A program made the position numbers and the translations under genes. From positions 1 through 5,052 of the forward strand of contig CAMOTK010000142.1 of NCBI GenBank assembly GCA_946625715.1: DNA of 5,052 nucleotides, read 5' to 3'. Positions 1 to 5,052 of the stretch are shown here, piece by piece. The first letter of the stretch is position 1, and each line of letters starts with the position of its first letter. The notes beneath the pieces are model-generated. The model was given only the letters and a program-made list of their open reading frames with translations. It did no database searches and was not told the DNA's origin. This stretch comes from an uncultured Prevotella sp. GTDB taxonomy: Bacteria; Bacteroidota; Bacteroidia; Bacteroidales; Bacteroidaceae.

Positions 1-3
1 TGG

Positions 4-53
4 ACGCGAGGAAGCCTTTGGTTGAAAATACGCGAAATATGAGAAGCCTTTTG
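4..53. repeat. Imperfect short direct repeat upstream of the NUDIX gene
   Basis: Two copies of a two-part motif are visible: ACGCGA at 4-9 followed by GAAGCCTTT at 11-19, and ACGCGA at 30-35 followed by GAAGCCTTT at 43-51. The spacer between the two parts is longer in the second copy, so the offset between copies is 26 bases for the first part and 32 for the second. It lies about 60 bases upstream of the promoter -33 element. It could be an operator-like pair, debris of the end of an upstream gene, or chance. No function can be assigned. Confidence 0.3.
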
Positions 54-108
54 TCGGTTTTTTTGACTGCCTAAGACTGGTGGGCTCTTGAAGGAATTTG
101 GCCAAAAG

Positions 109-140
109 CTTGATTTCTCATTTTTATTTATGTATCTTTG
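109..140 (+). promoter_or_regulatory. Bacteroidota-type promoter of the NUDIX gene
   Basis: TATCTTTG at 133-140 matches the Bacteroidota primary sigma factor -7 consensus TAnnTTTG exactly. CTTG at 109-112 matches most of the -33 element (TTTG or TTG), and the 20-base spacer falls in the usual 19-21 range. Transcription would be expected to begin a few bases after 140, near 146-148, giving a leader of about 24 bases before the ATG at 171. The AT-rich DNA between the two elements (113-132) is typical. The consensus is established knowledge; use of this site is an inference. Confidence 0.75.
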
Positions 141-170
141 CATCCAGAAACCATCAAACCGAAAAAGCTT

Positions 171-698
171 ATGCACGTATTAGACAAGTTTCAGTACTGC
201 CCCGTCTGCGGCAGCCACGCGTTCGACATCCACAACGAGAAGAGCAAGCAGTGTCGCGCGTGCGGGTTCATATATTATCTAAATCCGCTCTCGGCCACCG
301 CCGCCTTCATCCTCGACAGCCAGGGCCGGCTGCTCGTGGCCCGGCGCGGCAAGGAGCCCGCCAAGGGCACGCTCGACCTGCCCGGCGGCTTCGTCGACAT
401 GTATGAGACGGGCGAAGCGGGCATCCTGCGCGAGATTCGCGAGGAGACGGGCCTCGAACTACAGGCGCCCCGCTACCTCTTCTCCATACCCAACCGCTAC
501 CGCTACTCGGACATGACGCTCCACACGCTCGACATGTTCTACTGTCTGCAACTGCCCGACAGTCCTGCCGTCAGGGCTGCCGACGACGTCGCCGACCTCT
601 TCTGGCTGCCGCTGGAGCAGGTCTGCCCGGAGGATTTCGGGCTCCAGAGCATCAGTCAGGCAGTGGCCCGTTTTCTGTCTGAATCGTTAAGAAAATAA
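171..698 (+). CDS. Zinc-ribbon NUDIX hydrolase
   Basis: Predicted Mg-dependent hydrolase of nucleoside diphosphates linked to another moiety; the substrate cannot be read from the sequence. The product has 175 residues. An N-terminal zinc ribbon is formed by CPVC (C10, C13) and CRAC (C28, C31). The NUDIX fold follows, with a complete box G-x5-E-x7-REIREETGL at residues 73-95; E88, E91 and E92 are the expected metal ligands. The zinc ribbon before the NUDIX fold recalls NADH pyrophosphatase NudC, but the SQPWPFP-type motif that marks NudC after the box is absent, so I do not call it nudC. I chose ATG 171 over the in-frame TTG at 138, because that TTG lies inside the promoter -7 box and would not be on the transcript. 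The gene stands apart from topA by 77 bases with its own promoter, so its neighbours give little clue to substrate. It is probably cytoplasmic: no signal peptide or membrane segment is visible. Confidence 0.9.
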   Translation: MHVLDKFQYCPVCGSHAFDIHNEKSKQCRACGFIYYLNPLSATAAFILDSQGRLLVARRGKEPAKGTLDLPGGFVDMYETGEAGILREIREETGLELQAPRYLFSIPNRYRYSDMTLHTLDMFYCLQLPDSPAVRAADDVADLFWLPLEQVCPEDFGLQSISQAVARFLSESLRK

Positions 699-725
699 AA
701 TTTCTACTATATTAATAAGGTGAAA

Positions 726-763
726 GCAAACTTTTTGCGTACTTTTGCAGCCCAAAAGCAAAA
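726..763. repeat. Nested small inverted repeats in the topA promoter and leader
   Basis: The sequence alternates GCAAA and TTTGC blocks. GCAAA at 726-730 pairs with TTTGC at 734-738 across a 3-base loop. TTTTGC at 743-748 can pair with GCAAAA at 758-763 across a 9-base loop, or TTTTG at 743-747 with CAAAA at 753-757. The second set overlaps the predicted -7 box and start of transcription. Stems are short and mostly A-T, so stable RNA structure is doubtful; they are too weak to call a terminator for the NUDIX gene. Confidence 0.35.
740..747 (+). promoter_or_regulatory. Candidate topA promoter, -7 element
   Basis: TACTTTTG matches the Bacteroidota -7 consensus TAnnTTTG exactly and lies 28 bases before the topA start codon, giving an expected leader of roughly 20-25 bases. 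At the expected -33 distance (around 717-720) the sequence is AAGG, a poor match, so support rests on the -7 element alone. This is the only good -7 match in the gap between the NUDIX gene and topA. It would drive topA and probably aroK. Confidence 0.6.
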
Positions 764-775
764 AAACAGATTGTT

Positions 776-3070
776 ATGCAGAAGAATTTAGTAATCGTGG
801 AGTCGCCTGCAAAGGCTAAAACCATCGAGAAGTTTCTGGGAAAAGACTTCAAAGTGATGTCGAGCTACGGCCACATCCGCGACTTGAAAAAGAAGGAGTT
901 GAGCATCGACGACACCACCATGGTGCCCGAATATGAAATCCCCGAAGAGAAGCAAAAGGTGGTGAGCGAACTGCGCTCGAACGCCAAGAAGGCCGAGAAG
1001 GTCTGGCTCGCATCCGATGAGGACCGCGAGGGAGAGGCCATCTCGTGGCACCTGTGCGAGGTGCTGGGACTCGACGAGAAGAAGACGAACCGCATCGTGT
1101 TCCACGAAATCACCAAGCCGGCCATTCTCGAAGCCATCGAGCATCCGCGCCGACTCGACATGAACCTCGTCAACGCGCAGCAGGCTCGCCGCGTGCTCGA
1201 CCGCCTGGTGGGCTTCAAGCTCTCGCCCGTGCTGTGGCGCAAGGTGAAGCCCGCGCTCTCGGCCGGTCGCGTGCAGAGTGTGGCCGTGCGCCTCATCGTG
1301 GAGCGCGAGCGCGAGATTCAGGCCTTCAAGAGCGAGGGCTACTACGTGGTCAACGGCATCTTCGCCATCCAGAACCCCGACGGGTCGGCCTCTGAGGTGA
1401 AAGCCACGCTGAGCACGCGCTTCAAGACCCACGCCGAGGTGGAGCAGTTCCTCGAGCAGTGCAAGGACGCCACCTTCCACATTGAAAGCATACAGAAGAA
1501 GCCCACCAAGCGCACACCGGCGCCCCCCTTCACCACCTCGACGCTGCAGCAGGAAGCCGCACGCAAGCTCGGCTTCACCGTCAGCCAGACCATGATGGTG
1601 GCTCAGCACCTCTACGAGCACGGACGCATCACCTACATGCGTACCGACTCGGTCAACCTGTCAAGCCTCTGCGTCAATGCGTCGAAAGACGAAATCAAGA
1701 CCCTCTACGGCGAGCAGTACAGCAAGCCCCGCCAGTATCACACCAGCTCGAAAGGCGCACAGGAAGCCCACGAGGCCATTCGCCCCACCTACATGGACCA
1801 GCAGACCATCGAGGGCACCGCACAGGAGAAGAAGCTCTACGACCTGATTTGGAAGCGCACCATCGCCAGCCAGATGGCCGATGCCGAAATAGAGAAGACT
1901 ACGGTGGAGATAAAAATGGAAAGCGGAGAAACCTTCGTCGCCACCGGCGAAGTGGTGAAGTTCGACGGTTTCATCAAGGTCTACCACGAATCGCTGGGCG
2001 ACGACGAGCAGAACGACGAGGATATGGCTCGCGTGCTGCCACCCATGGTGAAGGGACAGGAGCTCACCCGGCGCGAGATTCTCGCCACCGAGCGCTTCAC
2101 ACAGGGACCTCAGCGCTACACCGAAGCCTCGCTCGTGCACAAGCTCGAGGAACTGGGCATCGGACGACCCTCTACCTACGCTCCCACCATCTCCACCATT
2201 CAGCAGCGCGAGTATGTGGCCAAGGGCGACAAGAAGGGCGAGGAGCGCACCTACACCGTCGACTCGCTCAAGGGCAAGCAGGTGACGCAGAAGCAGCGCA
2301 AGGAACTGGTGGGCTCGGAGAAGGGCAAGCTCATGCCTACCGACATCGGCATCGTGGTCAACGACTTCCTGCTGAAGCACTTCCCCACCATCATGGACTA
2401 TAACTTCACCGCCAAGGTCGAGCAGGACTTCGACCGCATTGCCGAAGGCAACGAGGCCTGGACGGCCATGCTCAAGGACTTCAACAAGGACTTCGAGCCC
2501 ACCGTCGAGAAGACCATGAACGCCCGCTCGGAACATAAGGCCGGCGAGCGACAGCTGGGCAAGGACCCCAAGACCGGACGACCCGTGTTCGTCAAGATTG
2601 GACGCTTCGGACCCGTCGTACAGATTGGCGAAGCCGACGACGTCGAGAAGCCGCTCTTCGCACAGATTCCCAAAGAGCTCAGCATCGAGACCATCTCGCT
2701 CGACCAGGCCCTCGAACTCTTCAAGCTGCCCCGCACGCTGGGCGACTTCGAAGGCAAGGAGGTTGTCATCGGCACCGGACGCTTCGGCCCCTACGTGCTC
2801 CACAACAAGAAGTACACCTCGCTGCCGAAGGATGCCGACCCCATGACCATCACACTCGACGAGGCCGTCAGCCTCATCCAGGAAAAGCGCCAGGCCGACG
2901 TGAAGAAGCACCTGAAGCTCTTCCCCGAAGAGCCCAAGCTCGAAGTGCGCGCCGGACGCTACGGCCCCTACCTCTCCTACGACGGCAAGAACTATCGTCT
3001 GCCCAAAAACCTGCACGACAAGGTGGCTGAGCTGACGCTCGAAGAATGTATGAAATATATTAAGAAATAA
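776..3070 (+). CDS. topA: DNA topoisomerase I (type IA)
   Basis: Cytoplasmic enzyme that relaxes negative supercoils by cutting and passing one DNA strand through a 5'-phosphotyrosine link. The product has 764 residues. The N-terminal Toprim domain shows E9 in VESPAKAKTI and the acidic triad D81, D83, E85 in SDEDREGE. The catalytic tyrosine is Y287 in ITYMRTDS (R289 follows), and GIGRPSTYAPTI at 461-472 is a further conserved type IA motif. The C-terminus has three topoisomerase C-terminal repeats, recognisable by GRFGPVVQIG (609-618), GRFGPYV (668-674) and GRYGPYL (727-733). There are no tetracysteine zinc fingers: only four cysteines occur, at 94, 229, 299 and 758. Length is below that of E. 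coli TopA (865) but fits repeat-only members of the family. The ATG at 776 puts the conserved strand LVIVESP at the very N-terminus, as expected. An A-rich tract precedes the start rather than a Shine-Dalgarno sequence. aroK begins one base after the stop. Confidence 0.97.
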   Translation: MQKNLVIVESPAKAKTIEKFLGKDFKVMSSYGHIRDLKKKELSIDDTTMVPEYEIPEEKQKVVSELRSNAKKAEKVWLASDEDREGEAISWHLCEVLGLDEKKTNRIVFHEITKPAILEAIEHPRRLDMNLVNAQQARRVLDRLVGFKLSPVLWRKVKPALSAGRVQSVAVRLIVEREREIQAFKSEGYYVVNGIFAIQNPDGSASEVKATLSTRFKTHAEVEQFLEQCKDATFHIESIQKKPTKRTPAPPFTTSTLQQEAARKLGFTVSQTMMVAQHLYEHGRITYMRTDSVNLSSLCVNASKDEIKTLYGEQYSKPRQYHTSSKGAQEAHEAIRPTYMDQQTIEGTAQEKKLYDLIWKRTIASQMADAEIEKTTVEIKMESGETFVATGEVVKFDGFIKVYHESLGDDEQNDEDMARVLPPMVKGQELTRREILATERFTQGPQRYTEASLVHKLEELGIGRPSTYAPTISTIQQREYVAKGDKKGEERTYTVDSLKGKQVTQKQRKELVGSEKGKLMPTDIGIVVNDFLLKHFPTIMDYNFTAKVEQDFDRIAEGNEAWTAMLKDFNKDFEPTVEKTMNARSEHKAGERQLGKDPKTGRPVFVKIGRFGPVVQIGEADDVEKPLFAQIPKELSIETISLDQALELFKLPRTLGDFEGKEVVIGTGRFGPYVLHNKKYTSLPKDADPMTITLDEAVSLIQEKRQADVKKHLKLFPEEPKLEVRAGRYGPYLSYDGKNYRLPKNLHDKVAELTLEECMKYIKK
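2600..3006 (+). repeat. Triplicated C-terminal repeat region within topA
   Basis: Three copies of a GR(F/Y)GP-containing module are encoded here. At DNA level they share a near-identical core: GGACGCTTCGG at 2600-2610 and again at 2777-2787, and GGACGCTACGG at 2954-2964. The cores are spaced exactly 177 bases (59 codons) apart in both intervals, so the module period is regular. The second and third copies continue into KKYTSLP and KNYRLP, and the first is followed later by KPLFAQIP. In the family these modules bind single-stranded DNA and replace zinc fingers. Internal DNA similarity is limited to short blocks, so the duplication is old. Confidence 0.8.
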
Positions 3071-3071
3071 G

Positions 3072-3599
3072 GTGAAGCGCATCATTCTCATAGGCTACAT
3101 GGGTGCCGGGAAAACCACGGTGGGCAAGGCCCTCTCAAAGGCGCTCGACATTCCCTTCTACGACCTCGACTGGTACATCGAGAGTAGGCGGCGCAAAACC
3201 GTAGCCCAGCTCTTCGCCGAACTGGGCGAGGAGGGCTTTCGGAAGATTGAGTACAACATGCTCCACGAGGTGGCCGAGTTTGAAGACGTCATCATCAGTT
3301 GTGGCGGCGGCACACCCTGCTTCTTCGACAACATGGACTACCTGAACCAGCAGGGACAGGTGGTCTGGCTGAAGGCCACGCCCGAAGTGCTCTACAAGCA
3401 CCTGCTCATGGGCAAGGGCGACCGGCCGCTGCTGCGCGGCAAATCGCCCGAAGAGCTCATTGCCTACATCACCGAGCACCTCAGAGAGCGCGAACCCTTC
3501 TACGCCAAAGCACGCTACACCATCGACGTCAGCCTCATGGACGACTATGAGAAAATCAACCTCACGGTAGACCGGCTAAAGGAGATGCTGCAGGTCTAA
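3072..3599 (+). CDS. aroK: Shikimate kinase
   Basis: Phosphorylates shikimate at the 3-hydroxyl using ATP, the fifth step of the chorismate pathway, in the cytoplasm. The 175-residue product has the usual family length. Visible motifs are the Walker A loop G8-YMGAGKT (K14, T15), the acidic pair D31 and D33 in YDLDWYIE, the shikimate-binding R57 in FRKIE (E60), the GGGTP loop at 78-82, the lid motif GDRPLL with R118, and R140 in REREPFY. No key residue is missing. The start is GTG at 3072: the Walker loop lies only eight residues in, so no later start is possible without losing the first strand. The start comes one base after the topA stop, and the upstream bases AAGAAATAAG belong to the topA end, which suggests translational coupling. 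The product has no functional tie to topA. Whether this is called aroK or aroL cannot be decided by sequence; aroK is the usual default. Confidence 0.96.
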   Translation: MKRIILIGYMGAGKTTVGKALSKALDIPFYDLDWYIESRRRKTVAQLFAELGEEGFRKIEYNMLHEVAEFEDVIISCGGGTPCFFDNMDYLNQQGQVVWLKATPEVLYKHLLMGKGDRPLLRGKSPEELIAYITEHLREREPFYAKARYTIDVSLMDDYEKINLTVDRLKEMLQV

Positions 3600-3640
3600 A
3601 GAAGAAAAAATTGCACCCCATATATTCACTTCTACACGAG

Positions 3641-3650
3641 CATTTAAATG
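3641..3650. repeat. Perfect 10-base palindrome spanning the speA start codon
   Basis: CATTTAAATG is its own reverse complement, and its last three bases are the speA ATG. A 5-bp A-T stem without a loop has little RNA stability, so it may simply reflect the AT-rich start region. A protein-binding role is possible but unsupported. Confidence 0.4.
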
Positions 3651-5052
3651 AAAAAATGGACCATTGACGACGCCCGCGAGTTGTATAACATCAACGGCTG
3701 GGGCACCAGTTACTTCGGTATCAACGACAAGGGTAACGTCTTCGTGACCCCCTGCAAGGACGACGCGCAGATAGACCTGCGCGAGGTGATGGACGAGCTG
3801 GCGCTGCGCGACGTCACGCCGCCGGTGCTGCTGCGATTCCCCGACATTCTCGACAGCCGCATCGAGAAAACGTGGAGCTGCTTCAAAAAGGCGGCCAAGG
3901 AGTACGACTACAAGGCCGAAAACTACGTGGTCTACCCCATCAAGGTCAACCAGATGCAGCCCGTGGTCGAGGAGATTATCAGCCACGGACGCAAGTTCAA
4001 CCTCGGACTGGAAGCCGGCTCGAAGCCCGAACTACACGCCGTCATTGCCATGCAGTGCCAGAGCGACTCTATCATCGTCTGCAACGGCTATAAGGACCAG
4101 TCGTACATCGAACTGGCCCTGCTCGCCCAGAAGATGGGCAAGCACATCTTCATCGTCGTCGAGAAGATGAACGAGCTGGAGATTATTGCCCGTGTGGCCA
4201 AGAAGCTCAACGTGCGGCCCAACATCGGCATCCGCATCAAACTGGCCAGCAGCGGCGCTGGCAAGTGGGAAGAGAGCGGCGGCGACGCCTCGAAGTTCGG
4301 ACTGACCAGTGCCGAACTGCTCGAAGCCCTCGACATGCTCGACAAGAAGGACATGCGCGACTGTCTGCGACTCATCCACTTCCACATCGGCAGCCAGATT
4401 ACCAAGATTCGACGCATACAGACCGCGCTGCGCGAAGCCTCGCAGTTCTATATCCAACTGCATAAAATGGGCTACAACGTCGATTTCGTCGACTGCGGCG
4501 GCGGACTGGGCGTCGACTACGACGGCACGCGCTCGCCCTCGTCGGAGAGCTCCGTCAACTATAGCATTCAGGAGTATGTCAACGACTGTATCTACACGTT
4601 TGTCGATGCAGCCAACAAAAACGACCTGCCCCACCCCAACATCATCACCGAAAGCGGACGCTCGCTGGCCGCACACCACTCTGTGCTCGTCATCGACGTG
4701 CTCGAGACGGCCTCGCTGCCCGAGATGCCCGAGGAGTTCGAGCCCGATGAGAACTCGCACCAGCTGGTAAAGGACCTCTACGACATCTGGGACAACCTCT
4801 CGGCACGCAACGTGCTCGAGGATTGGCACGACGCCGAACAAATCCGCGAAGAGGTGCTCGACCTCTTCAGCCACGGCATCGTCGACCTGAAGACGCGCGC
4901 CGAGATTGAAGCCATGTACTGGAGCGTGTGCCACGAGATTCATGCGCTCTCGAAGACGCTCAAGCATATTCCCGAAGAGCTCATGAACATCGACAAACTG
5001 CTGGCCGACAAGTACTTCTGCAACTTCTCGCTCTTCCAGAGCCTCAGCGACT
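3648..5052 (+). CDS. speA: Biosynthetic arginine decarboxylase, 3' end outside window
   Basis: PLP-dependent enzyme converting L-arginine to agmatine and CO2, the entry to putrescine and spermidine synthesis. The first 468 residues are present; family members have about 630-660. The frame stays open from ATG 3648 to the window edge. The N-terminus WTIDDARELYNINGWGTSYF is typical of SpeA. The alanine-racemase-like barrel shows the PLP lysine K99 in YPIKVNQ, then HFHIGSQ (244-250), the phosphate-binding glycine run CGGGLGVDYDG (283-293) and ESGR (335-338). Residues from about 370 on form the helical insert characteristic of SpeA. The later beta domain with the catalytic cysteine (CDSD-like motif) lies beyond the window, so completeness cannot be judged. 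The start is 48 bases after aroK; only a weak ACGAG precedes it by 7 bases. Close similarity to diaminopimelate decarboxylase is excluded by the SpeA-specific N-terminus and insert. Putrescine-pathway partners are not in the window. Confidence 0.95.
   Translation, partial: MKKWTIDDARELYNINGWGTSYFGINDKGNVFVTPCKDDAQIDLREVMDELALRDVTPPVLLRFPDILDSRIEKTWSCFKKAAKEYDYKAENYVVYPIKVNQMQPVVEEIISHGRKFNLGLEAGSKPELHAVIAMQCQSDSIIVCNGYKDQSYIELALLAQKMGKHIFIVVEKMNELEIIARVAKKLNVRPNIGIRIKLASSGAGKWEESGGDASKFGLTSAELLEALDMLDKKDMRDCLRLIHFHIGSQITKIRRIQTALREASQFYIQLHKMGYNVDFVDCGGGLGVDYDGTRSPSSESSVNYSIQEYVNDCIYTFVDAANKNDLPHPNIITESGRSLAAHHSVLVIDVLETASLPEMPEEFEPDENSHQLVKDLYDIWDNLSARNVLEDWHDAEQIREEVLDLFSHGIVDLKTRAEIEAMYWSVCHEIHALSKTLKHIPEELMNIDKLLADKYFCNFSLFQSLSD

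Noticed and set aside
3..74. Possible tail of an upstream gene, open in frame 3 until TAA at 72-74
   Set aside because: Only 23 residues are visible and none form a recognisable motif; other frames stop by 25 and 42. It cannot be told from noncoding sequence.
98..406. Open frame of 102 codons overlapping the NUDIX gene start
   Set aside because: It overlaps the NUDIX gene in another frame, has an arginine/proline-rich composition typical of out-of-frame reading of GC-rich DNA, and shows no known motif.
686..710. Possible terminator after the NUDIX gene (AGAAA and TTTCT inverted repeat)
   Set aside because: The stem is 5 A-T-rich base pairs with no following T-run, too weak to call a terminator.
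788..1621. Antisense open frame of 277 codons opposite topA
   Set aside because: It is codon-aligned with topA and open only because topA lacks TTA, CTA and TCA codons there. Its Leu/Val/Gly/His-rich composition has no recognisable domain.
1661..3091. Antisense open frame of 476 codons opposite topA
   Set aside because: Same cause as the other antisense frame. Despite its length, no motif, promoter or start signal supports it, and topA is certain.
3611..3640. Possible speA promoter: TTG at 3611-3613 with TACACGAG at 3633-3640, or TATATTCA at 3621-3628
   Set aside because: The first has the right 19-base spacing but its -7 element keeps only the TA. The second matches the -7 better, but no -33 element stands at the right distance.
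4032..4967. Antisense open frame of 311 codons opposite speA
   Set aside because: It is codon-aligned with speA, which is well supported by motifs; the frame is a codon-bias shadow.

Overview
The window looks like a chromosomal housekeeping segment from a Bacteroidota bacterium, most likely a GC-rich member of the Bacteroidales such as a Prevotella relative. Three things point there. Two sites upstream of genes match the Bacteroidota sigma-factor -7 consensus TAnnTTTG. Start regions are A-rich and have no strong Shine-Dalgarno sequence. The topoisomerase I ends in repeats with no zinc fingers, and the order topA-aroK-speA fits this group as I know it. The genus is an inference. Coding DNA is visibly GC-rich at third codon positions, while the gaps between genes are AT-rich.

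Layout, all on the + strand. Positions 1-132 hold no gene I can support, only a short imperfect direct repeat and the far part of a promoter. A zinc-ribbon NUDIX hydrolase follows at 171-698, with a well-formed promoter just upstream. A 77-base AT-rich gap carries a second promoter candidate and small inverted repeats. Next come DNA topoisomerase I (topA, 776-3070) and, one base after its stop codon, shikimate kinase (aroK, 3072-3599, GTG start). After 48 bases the biosynthetic arginine decarboxylase (speA) starts at 3648 and runs off the right edge, losing its C-terminal part.

Functionally the genes are unrelated: nucleotide clean-up or a similar pyrophosphohydrolase activity, relaxation of negative supercoils, aromatic amino-acid and chorismate synthesis, and polyamine synthesis from arginine. 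topA and aroK are probably co-transcribed and translationally coupled. speA may be read from the same transcript, since no terminator hairpin is visible before it. All key catalytic residues that fall inside the window are intact.

I found no mobile element, CRISPR array, RNA gene or sign of recent transfer, and no evidence of an undescribed system. The points worth a second look are modest: start-site and promoter geometry, the topA/aroK junction, small repeats in the leaders, and long antisense open frames that codon bias explains.
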